A stretch of DNA of 64,000 nucleotides from an uncultured Bacteroidales bacterium (GTDB lineage: Bacteria; Bacteroidota; Bacteroidia; Bacteroidales; F082): assembly GCA_905236635.1 (NCBI GenBank), contig CAJOCJ010000003.1, positions 1 through 64,000 of the forward strand, written 5' to 3'. Position 1 is the stretch's first letter; every line of letters begins with the position of its first letter. Shown here piece after piece: positions 22,573 through 32,400 of this stretch. The notes under the pieces are model-generated. The model was given only the letters and a program-made list of their open reading frames with translations. It did no database searches and was not told the DNA's origin. A program made the translations under genes and the position numbers.

Positions 22573-23870
22573 TATTTGTTTCTTAAGTCGATAAATTTTA
22601 TGGGTTTACGGCTCTTTGCCGGATAGTTGATCTTCTGAATCTCCTCCACGGGATGCACCTCAATCTGCGGTGCCACTCTGATGCGTGAGCGGAAGCTGTC
22701 TTTGAGTTCTTTCACCACGTCGAATTCGGGCTGGTATTTCAAGCCTATCTTCACCACCACGTCATCGGTGCCGGCCTCGCTCTGTCTCACCTCAATGACA
22801 TAGTTTTCGACGTAGTCGGTGTTGTCCAAGACGTCGTTGATTGCAGGCGGATACAGCGTCGTGCCCTTGAGTTTTATCATGTTGTTTTTGCGTCCCACGA
22901 GAGGGGTGAGGCGATAGGAGTTGCGTCCGCATTTGCAGTGTTCGACAATCTTTGCGGCTATGTCGCCAGTGCGGAAACGCAGCAGAGGCATGCCCTCCAC
23001 GCCTAGTGTCGTCACCACTATCTCGCCAGGCTGTCCGTCGGGCACAGGAAGTCCGTCTTCGCCGATGATTTCAACTATGATGAGCTCTGGATGCACGTGA
23101 CCTCCTTGGCCGAACTCGCATTCCGAGAAGGTGGCACCCATCTCTGTCGATGAATATGTGGCAAACAGCTGCACATCCCATTTCTCCTTGATCTTTCGGC
23201 CAAGGAGGTTGAGGTCGAAGTTCTGGTCTCTCAAGCCTTCGCCTATGCCTATGATACGGCGTATGCTGCTATTTTTATAGTCGATGTTATGTTCTTCGGC
23301 GTATTGTATCAGCTTCAAGATGAATGACGGCACGCACATGATGGTGTCGGGTTGTATGCGACGTATGGTGTCCCACTGCAGCTCGGGGATGCCGTTGCCA
23401 ACACGTATGACGCCGGCGCCAAGCTCGCGGAGTCCAAGGAAATAGGCGAGTCCCGCCATGAAACGTTTGTCCAATGTGGTCATCAGCTGCACTATGTTGC
23501 CGGGCTTGACGCCGGCGCATTCAAACGACTTCTTCTCGTTGAACGCCAAGCGCTGCAGGTCTTTCTCGGTGCATCCGAAGGTGACAGGGTCGCCGAGAGT
23601 GCCTGAAGTGGTGATATAATCGATGACCTTCGCCTTGGGGCAGCATAAAAACTCGTCGTTGAAGAGCTGAAGGTCTTTCTTCTCGGTGAACGGAATCTTC
23701 ACCAAATCCTCGATATGACGGATCTTCTCGATGTTGATGCCGTAGCTCTTGAACATACGCTGATAGTAAGGCGAGTTGTTCTTCAGATATGTCAGCGCCT
23801 CATGGAGCAAACCCTCCTGAAACGTCTTTATCTCTTCTACTGATTTATATTCTATATCATTGATATTCAT
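22572..23870 (-). CDS. PaaK-like AMP-binding acyl-CoA/acyl-ACP ligase
   Basis: YITTSGTLGDPVTFG, YSSTEMGATFSEC, LLRFRTGDIA, phenylacetate-CoA ligase-like organisation. Confidence 0.85.
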   Translation of the reverse strand: MNINDIEYKSVEEIKTFQEGLLHEALTYLKNNSPYYQRMFKSYGINIEKIRHIEDLVKIPFTEKKDLQLFNDEFLCCPKAKVIDYITTSGTLGDPVTFGCTEKDLQRLAFNEKKSFECAGVKPGNIVQLMTTLDKRFMAGLAYFLGLRELGAGVIRVGNGIPELQWDTIRRIQPDTIMCVPSFILKLIQYAEEHNIDYKNSSIRRIIGIGEGLRDQNFDLNLLGRKIKEKWDVQLFATYSSTEMGATFSECEFGQGGHVHPELIIVEIIGEDGLPVPDGQPGEIVVTTLGVEGMPLLRFRTGDIAAKIVEHCKCGRNSYRLTPLVGRKNNMIKLKGTTLYPPAINDVLDNTDYVENYVIEVRQSEAGTDDVVVKIGLKYQPEFDVVKELKDSFRSRIRVAPQIEVHPVEEIQKINYPAKSRKPIKFIDLRNK

Positions 23871-23882
23871 ATCTTTATGATA

Positions 23883-24752
23883 TTAAATATGGATTTCTTT
23901 AAGCCATTTTATAAATTCATTTTTCCAATTTCTACTCTCTTTGGTGCCAAACACCTCGCTTACGCCAAAGCCATGGTCACCAGTTTTATATTGGATGTAT
24001 TTATGCTCTATGTTTTTCTCGCTGAGAGCCGTATCAAGAAGGACTGAATTCTGATAGTTGACGGTCTCGTCATCGAGGCAGTTGATGACAAACACTGGCG
24101 GACAGTCATCGGGGATGTGTTTCTCCATCGACAACGAATCGCGCATCATTTGGTCGTTCTGCCTGCGCTCGCCAAGTAAGGCGCGACGTGAGCGTTCGTG
24201 AGCATAAGGCCCGTTCATCGTTACGACAGGGTATATCGCACCAACAAAAGCTGGACGGTTTTCGGTTGTGTTGGAAAAACATGCTGTCATTAACGCAAGA
24301 TGCCCGCCTGCCGAGAAACCGACGATTCCCAACCTGTCGGGGTCAATATTATAGTCGGCATAGTGCTCTTTAACGAATTTTATTGCTTGTTGTGCGTCTT
24401 CAAGCATATCCGGGTGCTGTTTGCCGTGAAATATTCTTCTGTGATGCCAAAAAAACGCTCCAAATCCAGCCGCCCTATATCTTAATACAAACGCTGATAT
24501 GCCTTTGTTTTGAAACCATTCAGCCACTTCCTCGCCTTCGTTGACATCATCGAGCCAGAAATAACTGCCTCCCGGACAAACGATCACGGCGGTCCCATCG
24601 GGATTGTCGTCAGCCAGAAATGGCATCAACGTGACTTGCTTGCCATGTCTCACATCCATGCCATCCCAGATGCATACCGTATTCTGTGACAAAAGATTTC
24701 CGCTGGAAGAAAGCATAAGAGTCAAAACAATTAACTTTTTTATCATTATCAT
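23883..24752 (-). CDS. Secreted alpha/beta hydrolase (acetyl esterase/lipase-like)
   Basis: Signal peptide; VIVCPGGSYFWLDDVNEGE; GFSAGGHLAL nucleophile; C-terminal GDHGFG. Confidence 0.87.
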   Translation of the reverse strand: MIMIKKLIVLTLMLSSSGNLLSQNTVCIWDGMDVRHGKQVTLMPFLADDNPDGTAVIVCPGGSYFWLDDVNEGEEVAEWFQNKGISAFVLRYRAAGFGAFFWHHRRIFHGKQHPDMLEDAQQAIKFVKEHYADYNIDPDRLGIVGFSAGGHLALMTACFSNTTENRPAFVGAIYPVVTMNGPYAHERSRRALLGERRQNDQMMRDSLSMEKHIPDDCPPVFVINCLDDETVNYQNSVLLDTALSEKNIEHKYIQYKTGDHGFGVSEVFGTKESRNWKNEFIKWLKEIHI

Positions 24753-25108
24753 TTTACAATTTTCATGACTTCTTCCTTTGATAACTGACGGTATTTGTGC
24801 TGGATATCGGCAAAGAAATCCACCTGGAAATACTCTTCATCGTAAAATGACAGCTTGGAATTGGTGTTTGGTGTGCATTCCAGATAAATTATATCTTCCA
24901 ATTTAAAACCTTTAGCTTCGCATATCTGGTCGGCGAGTTTCTTGCCTGCATACGTCACTGAAGTGCCGGGGTTATCCTGATACAGCTCTGTCACTATGAC
25001 ATATTTTTTACCATCTACCTCTCTGATTTTCAATCCACAAGACGATTCCATGTCCCATTCACCCTTGAATGGAAAAATCTCATCATAATATTCTGGTGCT
25101 ACTTTCAT
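24749..25108 (-). CDS. Small conserved-looking hypothetical protein, unknown function
   Basis: Intact 119-aa ORF between the radical SAM and esterase genes, overlapping the esterase start by 4 nt. Confidence 0.65.
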   Translation of the reverse strand: MKVAPEYYDEIFPFKGEWDMESSCGLKIREVDGKKYVIVTELYQDNPGTSVTYAGKKLADQICEAKGFKLEDIIYLECTPNTNSKLSFYDEEYFQVDFFADIQHKYRQLSKEEVMKIVK

Positions 25109-25110
25109 CT

Positions 25111-26415
25111 CTATTGTACCCTTACATTAACATTTCGTTTGCTTCTGTCGACATCACGACCGAATGATTTATTTATCAATTTCCTGTCGCGAGGACGATA
25201 TGTGCCTTCTTCCATCTCGCGCAATGCCACGTTACAGAACAGTCTGAACATCTTTGATTCCTGCGTCTCACTGGCGTAGAAACTCTTCCAGGCGTAGTCG
25301 TAGAGGTCCTGCAACTTCTCTGGTGTCATGTTCTTCGGCTGATACACCACCTGGCCTGCATTATAATGATCCCAGTCGAAGTCGAAGATACGGCCTTGTC
25401 TGAGCAAATCGTCATGACCTTTGGTGTGTGGGAACGGTGCGAAGATGGTGAACTCCGCAAGGTCCAGATCTATCTCGCCGAGGAAGTCAATTAGTCGTTT
25501 AATGTCGTCTTCAGTCTGATTGTCAAGACCAAATAAAATGGTGCCTTCCACACCGATGCCATAGTCGTGGTAGCGTTTCACGCGTTCTTTGATGTAATCC
25601 GATGTGTCATAGACGGCCTGATAAACATACCAAGCACCTGCTTTTGCAGCCAGATCCAGCACTTCTGGGTCATCTTCTATTGTGTGGCTTATCCATTTTT
25701 TCTTCAACGGGGCGATGGCTGTGAACAACTCTTTCTCCCATTCTTTATTCTGTGCCAATGAGTTGTCGACGATAAACAGGCGGTTGTTGTCGATGCCTGC
25801 CATGTCTTCCACTACCTTATCGACTGGACGTGGGCGGAACTTACGCCCTCCAAGATACGAAACGGCGCAAGGGTAACAGCTGAAACGGCAGCCACGGCTC
25901 GCGTTGAATAAGTCGACCATCTGAACGCCTTTGTGGTTGTATAGCTCGCGTTTATACAGGTCGCGACGGCATGGCCCCACGCTCTCGATAGGAGGCTGGT
26001 TGCCCATGTAGTTGTAAATCTTCTTCAAACACCCGTTCTTCCAGTCAAGAATCACCTGCTCCGAACGACCTTCCGACTCACCCAAGAACACGCTATCGAC
26101 ATGATTTACCATCTCTTCTGCGTGAAGCATGGTGGAGATGCCTCCAGCGATCACCTTTTTGCCTCTTTTGTGATATTCGTCGGCGATAGCCCAGCCACGT
26201 TTTACCTGAGTGGTGAGCATCATCGAGAGGGCTACGAGATCGCATTCCTCGTCAAAATCAATGGCCTCGACATTCTCGTCGGTGAACGAGATGTCAACAT
26301 ATTCCGGCAATGTGGCGGCAAATGCAACTGGCCCGTGGGGAGGCAGATTGAACGTAGTCTGTCCCGGAAGTTTGTTCCATTTCGGGTAAATCAGTTTCAG
26401 CTTTATAGTTTCCAT
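25111..26415 (-). CDS. B12-binding domain-containing radical SAM protein
   Basis: N-terminal cobalamin-binding-like region (LVALSMMLTTQVKRGWAIADEYHKRGKKVIAGGISTMLHAEE) and radical SAM cluster motif CRFSCYPC (CxxxCxxC). Confidence 0.9.
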   Translation of the reverse strand: METIKLKLIYPKWNKLPGQTTFNLPPHGPVAFAATLPEYVDISFTDENVEAIDFDEECDLVALSMMLTTQVKRGWAIADEYHKRGKKVIAGGISTMLHAEEMVNHVDSVFLGESEGRSEQVILDWKNGCLKKIYNYMGNQPPIESVGPCRRDLYKRELYNHKGVQMVDLFNASRGCRFSCYPCAVSYLGGRKFRPRPVDKVVEDMAGIDNNRLFIVDNSLAQNKEWEKELFTAIAPLKKKWISHTIEDDPEVLDLAAKAGAWYVYQAVYDTSDYIKERVKRYHDYGIGVEGTILFGLDNQTEDDIKRLIDFLGEIDLDLAEFTIFAPFPHTKGHDDLLRQGRIFDFDWDHYNAGQVVYQPKNMTPEKLQDLYDYAWKSFYASETQESKMFRLFCNVALREMEEGTYRPRDRKLINKSFGRDVDRSKRNVNVRVQ

Positions 26416-26443
26416 ATTAAAATAATCCTTCGAATCAAAAATA

Positions 26444-26451
26444 CAAAGATA
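26444..26451 (-). promoter_or_regulatory. TATCTTTG -7-like box upstream of the radical SAM gene
   Basis: Minus-strand TATCTTTG about 30 nt upstream of the start at 26415, in one of the wider gaps of the cluster. Confidence 0.5.
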
Positions 26452-26468
26452 CGGTTTTTTTTATTGAT

Positions 26469-29432
26469 TTAAACTTTTTTATTGATTTTTCTAACAATTT
26501 CATTATGACCAACAATGGCTTCGGCAGTCTCAATGGCTGTTATCGATACACCGCAGAAACCATGTATGTTGACGTTCTGTCCGGTAAGGTAAAGGTTTTT
26601 AACCTTAGTGAATACTGACATCTGTGAAAGCATGAGGTTGTTGCTGTCTTTCTGGAAGCCGTAGTTCGAACCATACTTGTTGCCATAGAAATCGCGTATG
26701 GTAAGAGGGGAGGAGGCAAACGAGAACTCAATGGCGTCGCGGATTTCCGGATAGATATTTTCAACGAGATCTAACAGTTTTTCTGTCATCTGCCGTTTCC
26801 ATATCTCATACTCCTCGCCACGATGTCCGGTCATAGTATTTCCCCATTGTTTCACCTGTTCAAACTCCATCGGACTTATGATAATCATTGTATCCGCAAA
26901 TGCACCTTGATTTGTAACTGGCGGCGTCACACTCATAAACTGATTTGGCCAATCCATTTGATTATCAATGTAATAGCACGGATGGTTGATGTATTTGAAA
27001 GTGTTTTTCTTGAATTTTATATAAACTTTAAAACTCGAGACCGACTCTGGAACTGAATGAATCCTTTTCTTAAAAGCAGTCGAAAATGCATCTTCAGAAA
27101 TGACTTTCAACAGCACATCAGGATGCACGTCGGAGATGTAATGGTCGGCATGATAACTGTTGCCATTTTTAGTTAAAACATCTGTAACTAAATGATTATC
27201 AACATTTATTTTGACAACTTCCTCATTCGCTAAAACCTTTCCGCCTCCGTTCTCTATCACTTCTTTCAACAGATCGGCCATCTGCTGACTGCCATCGACA
27301 AACTGGAAAGTGCCGTTGATATGCAGAACACTCAAAAGAGCATTAAAAAATGCCGGAGTCATGTCTTCCACACCACCGAAAAGCGGACTTAAATACACCA
27401 ATAATCTCTTTAACTTTGGATTTTGTATGTATTTGTTAATCAAGATGTTATATGGTTTCAAAAAATCTTCGCTAAGTTTGGCAAAATTTGGTTCGGATGA
27501 GCTTTCACGAAGATAATAAAGGTCTTCCTCTTGGGACAACTCAAAGAGTTTTTCAATGTAATTCCTAATATTTTCAGCCTCTTCAGGGAATATATCTGAA
27601 AGATAATTTATCAGGTTTTCTTTTCCTTTAGGGAGATGATATGTCGCATTATCGTCAGCGATAGTAACTTCGTCACATGAATCGGCATCGGTCGGCAAGA
27701 GGTGTAATTTTTTCGTAATACCAAGATAATCAAATATTTGCTTGAGATTGCCGCCTTCGTTGAAACCTCCGAAGATGTGCATTCCTGTCGCAAAACTAAC
27801 CCCATGACGTTTGAAGGTCTGCAATCCGCCTCCGATTATGGCGTTCTTCTCCAAAACCGTCACCTTGTATCCTTCTTTCGAGAGAATCGCACCTGTAACA
27901 AGTCCGCCCAGACCGCCACCGATGACTAATACCGACTTCTTGTTAGCGTCTATGATTTGTTTTTTAATGACTTGTTCACCAATTAGTTGAGAGCAGACAG
28001 TCATCGTTCCTACCAGCACTCCCAACATACCGTGTGAGTTGATGTTTTGACCGACCAAGAAGAGATTTGGCACTTTTGTCCTAAAGGATACACGTCCTGC
28101 AATGCCTTTGTTCACGTCTTTGGCAAGTCCGTATATTGACCCATCGGGAGTGGAGGTGTAGTCGCGATAGGTGAGAGGTGTGGCGGCATGATAATCGGCT
28201 ATTGTGTCGCGTAATCCAGGGAAATCTTTCTCGACAGAATCCAAGAGTCGCTCTGCCATCTCGTGCTTGAAATGCTCATAATCAGCACCTCTGTTGCCGA
28301 TACTAGTGTCTTTCCATCTCTTTAAAGCGTCTATCGACATATATGAAAGAATCACGCCGCTTTTTGCGAATTTAGGACTTTTCTCATGGCAATAGTGCAT
28401 ATAAAGATAACCGGTAGGCCATTTCTCATCAACGATTCCACTCATCTCCCATGGCGTAACTGATTGAAAACCATAGAAATTGGAGTTGAGATAAGGCATG
28501 GCCTCATCCTTGAAACGAAGATAGAGCGAGAATACGGAGTTGGTGTTGCCGATGTCTCTAATTCTTGTCTTATAAGCTTCGTTGAAGACTGTATCGTCAA
28601 CAATATCAATGACTTGCTTCGGATTGATGTCAGATATGACTACGTCGGCAGGATAAAAACTGCCGTTTGCGGTCATGACGCCTTTCGCCATCTTGTTTTC
28701 GATGACTATTTTAGTCACCTTCTGCCGTGTCAGCACTCTTCCGCCATAATGTAAAAGCCTGTCATTCAATGCCTTGGCTATGGTGTCGCTGCCTCCTACA
28801 ATTCTATAAGCGCCGTTGTTGTAGAAATCGAAGATAAAGGCGTGGACCGCAAACGGCGTCTTGTCTTTCTCAGCAGAATATAGCGAAAGATTACCGACCA
28901 ACACATTTCTTAGTAGCGGATCGGTGATGGTATTATCAATTATCTCATTTAAACTCTTGAATAACAATTCGTTACTCTGGAAATAGCTGTCGTCATCAAG
29001 GAGTTTCAAATCTCTAAATGGCGATAATTCTGCCACCTGTTCGACTAGTTCGCAATAATGTTCCAAATTCTTGCGCTGATCGGGGAAACGCTCCGAAAAA
29101 TGCTCAATGAAAGCCTCGCGACCATTAGGGAATGCGAACTTTTCACTATTCAAGGAAACGATGTCGTATGCATTTTCATCGAGGCGGTTGACTTCTATCT
29201 TATCTTTGATTTCCAAATAGTTAAGATAATTAGAAAGCACCTTGCCGTCGTCAAGACTGCCGATGAAATGCATGCCGGTCTCAAACTTCATACCATCACG
29301 CTGGAAGCACTGCAAACAGCCACCGATTTGGCCCGCCTGCTCCAAGATAGTGACGTCATAGCCGTTTTTTGCCAAGATGACGCCAGTGGAGAGTCCACCC
29401 AAACCGCTTCCTATGATGATACATTTTTTCAT
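26469..29432 (-). CDS. Tandem-domain CrtI/retinol-saturase-like FAD-dependent oxidoreductase
   Basis: Two full-length homologous halves, starting KKCIIIGSGLGGLSTGVILAKNGYDVTILEQ and KKSVLVIGGGLGGLVTGAILSKEGYKVTVLEK. Each has GGxLQTFKRxGxxFxTGMHxxGG and a C-terminal NLxLxGQNxNxHGxxGV motif. Confidence 0.92.
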   Translation of the reverse strand: MKKCIIIGSGLGGLSTGVILAKNGYDVTILEQAGQIGGCLQCFQRDGMKFETGMHFIGSLDDGKVLSNYLNYLEIKDKIEVNRLDENAYDIVSLNSEKFAFPNGREAFIEHFSERFPDQRKNLEHYCELVEQVAELSPFRDLKLLDDDSYFQSNELLFKSLNEIIDNTITDPLLRNVLVGNLSLYSAEKDKTPFAVHAFIFDFYNNGAYRIVGGSDTIAKALNDRLLHYGGRVLTRQKVTKIVIENKMAKGVMTANGSFYPADVVISDINPKQVIDIVDDTVFNEAYKTRIRDIGNTNSVFSLYLRFKDEAMPYLNSNFYGFQSVTPWEMSGIVDEKWPTGYLYMHYCHEKSPKFAKSGVILSYMSIDALKRWKDTSIGNRGADYEHFKHEMAERLLDSVEKDFPGLRDTIADYHAATPLTYRDYTSTPDGSIYGLAKDVNKGIAGRVSFRTKVPNLFLVGQNINSHGMLGVLVGTMTVCSQLIGEQVIKKQIIDANKKSVLVIGGGLGGLVTGAILSKEGYKVTVLEKNAIIGGGLQTFKRHGVSFATGMHIFGGFNEGGNLKQIFDYLGITKKLHLLPTDADSCDEVTIADDNATYHLPKGKENLINYLSDIFPEEAENIRNYIEKLFELSQEEDLYYLRESSSEPNFAKLSEDFLKPYNILINKYIQNPKLKRLLVYLSPLFGGVEDMTPAFFNALLSVLHINGTFQFVDGSQQMADLLKEVIENGGGKVLANEEVVKINVDNHLVTDVLTKNGNSYHADHYISDVHPDVLLKVISEDAFSTAFKKRIHSVPESVSSFKVYIKFKKNTFKYINHPCYYIDNQMDWPNQFMSVTPPVTNQGAFADTMIIISPMEFEQVKQWGNTMTGHRGEEYEIWKRQMTEKLLDLVENIYPEIRDAIEFSFASSPLTIRDFYGNKYGSNYGFQKDSNNLMLSQMSVFTKVKNLYLTGQNVNIHGFCGVSITAIETAEAIVGHNEIVRKINKKV

Positions 29433-32400
29433 TTTATAAAAGATTGATTATCAATTAAATAATCATATTTTGTTGCAATACTATCGTCATTTACAAAATG
29501 TAAATTATCTGGAATATAACTACAATGAGATGCAATCAAATACTTGTCTTCATCAGCTTCAAAAGCGTAAATCTGAGTGTCGCGATGCACCAAAGCAAGC
29601 GTCCATGCCAATTCTCCATAACCACTATTTGTTATAGCTATAGTGTTGTAATTCAATGAGTTGATTTCTTCGGAATGAGTTTTAATTATCTTTAAGTTTG
29701 TTCGGACAACACGTTCAACAGCAGAGCCTTTGTATATGTATTTGTACTTAACTAAAGGCATGACATAATCCACGTCTTCGCGTTGCTTCCTTATCTCTTC
29801 AAGATGGTTGATGTATAATTCATGGAAATGCGACCTTAACTCTTTGGCATCCATGGACTTGACCTCTGTCGCCGACATTCTATGACCCACTTCGACATAG
29901 AGATTTCCTTCTCTTAAGACGAAGTCATTCTTAGGCATCACATCGCGTGCGCCATGGATAAACACCGGCAAGATGTCGACATTCAATGCTTGTGCCAACT
30001 GAAAAGCGCCTTTGTGGAAACGTAATATCTCGCAGGTCACCGAACGTGTGCCTTCTGGGAAGACGACGACGGAATAGCCTCTGTTTACTAGACTCTGCAG
30101 ACGCTCGACGTTCTTGTCATAGCCATCCGAGACAGGGTAGAACTCGGCAAAACGGATGATGACGCCGTAAATCGGATTTTTCCACACCCAGTCGGCGGTC
30201 AATAGCACAACTTTGGGATTCAGCATCATGACACATAGTAGGTCGAGGTGCGACTGGTGGTTTGCTATGATAACAGCAGGCTTGTCGAAGGTCTCGCCAT
30301 ATTTGTTTTCAAGATGGAACTTCACGCCAGGCAACAACTTCAGGGCTATACGCATGAAACCGCATATCATCTGGTGATAACGATAGCGTTTGTTCTTCGT
30401 CCTGGGCCATAACACAATGTAGATCAACGTCAAAGGTGTGACGACGACGAAGGCTGCTATGAAAAAGACGATTAACATCAATGCTGTGTAAAGCATGCGT
30501 TTCAGAGTCAATGGCACCTCGCGAAGCTTGCCTTTCTTCTTGGTGAGCCAGCCGAAAACAATAGGAGGGAGGTAACACGCCATAAACACGACAGTAGCCA
30601 TACCGATGATTGCTACCTCTGCCAACGACCGCATCGCAGGATGTTTCGCGAAAATCAGCGTGCCGATGCCGATAAACATCAGGATTCCCGACAAAATCAC
30701 GCTGTTGCGATAGTTTTTCAGCATTTTCTTGCCGTAAGCGTACTCGTAGAGCAGCCCTTCGGTTATAAATATGGTGTAATCGTCGCCCTGACCGAAGATG
30801 AACGTCGCCAAGATGATGTTCACGATATTGAACTTTATAGAGCTTAAGTTCATGATTCCCAATATCCACATCCATCCGACAGTGAGCGGCAAAAATGCGA
30901 GAATCGACAGCTCCAGGCGGCCGAATGAGAGACATAGGAAGAAGAACACCACTATGCTGCAGACATATAAAATATAATCAAAGTCATCGGACAATGCCGA
31001 AACGAGGTTATTGCCCACGTCGCTGATGCTGAAAGCGTATACACTCCCTGAACCAATCATATTTCTTATTTGCCCCTTCATCTCTTCCGCCTCGTCGGTT
31101 GGAACGCGGACGAAGTTGACTATCCTAGTCAAAGTGTCGTGCTGTAGAGTATAAGTCTTGCAAAGCTCAGTCAAGACTTCCATCTCATCTGCCGACTTTG
31201 TAACATATTGTTTGTCAATATTTTGTGTAAAAACATTAAATGCGTCAACAGTAAAGCCGACCTTAACGGCTTCGTTTCTGACATCCTCAACTATTCCTGC
31301 GTGGTTATTCCAGAAGTCAGTCCATTTTTCGAGCGATTGCTGCTGTTTTTCAATTGATGGCAGCAGTCCGTTAGGGCCGGAAACTGTCATTAAACCATCT
31401 GAATTATCCAAGAGATCTACGATACTCTCGTTTTGCTCTAAAGCCTTTTCAAAATCGGCGTTTTCCGAAACCAAATAAATCAAATCGGTCTCGCCATCTT
31501 TCTGCATAGACTCGCTCAACAACGCCAGGTCTTCTTTCTGTTGCGCCGTCATGTAATTGATGTTGTGCAAGTCGGCATCGAATGAGGTGCCGCCACTGAA
31601 GTAGCTGAGTATCAATGTGATAATGACTATAGGCCAGAAGGCAGATAGCTTGATTTTACGCCATCTTTCGGAAGGCTCCTTGCCGCTGTCGACGAATAGT
31701 TTGTGTGTTTTCTTCGGTGAGACTGCAAACAATGGCAGGAATACCATCACGAAAAGTATCGTTCCGACGAGCATCAGCGCGCCGAAGAGTCCCAGGTCGT
31801 GCATCGCCTCGGCTTTCACGAAGATCAGACAGGCAAAGGCCGCCACTGTGGTGATATTGCCGATGACAAGAGGCTGGACCACGTCTTTCAGCGCCTCGCG
31901 TTTGTTGGGCTCCTGCTTGATATGGTCGAGATAATGCAAAGGATAATTCACGGCGATGCCGACAATCACTGAGCCTATGCCCACTACGATGATGGAGATG
32001 CTGGTCTTGAACAGAGCTATCACCGCCAATGCGAAAACCCAGCCGAATAGGATGGAGATGCCAAGCCACAAGAGATTGCGTTTTCTCGCCATAGTAAACA
32101 TCAAGATGCTGAAAATCAGCACTATGGCGAGTGATATGGAGAGGAAACTGTCGTTTTTCACCCTCTGTGCGTTAGTGACCGCGATAGTCGGTGCTCCAAC
32201 AGCAGAGATCTTCACATTTTGATGGTCTTGCATCGTCATTTTGATAACATCATCCATCAAAGTGACTAGAACTGCGTTGTTTTTGGTGTCGCTACCTGAG
32301 AAAGGCGAGGAGAAAAACGCAAACGCCTTGTCCGCCGCCTCGTTGAAGAGATACTCATCTTCAACGCGATAACCCTCGGCGGCGTTCAGCGCCGTGAGTC

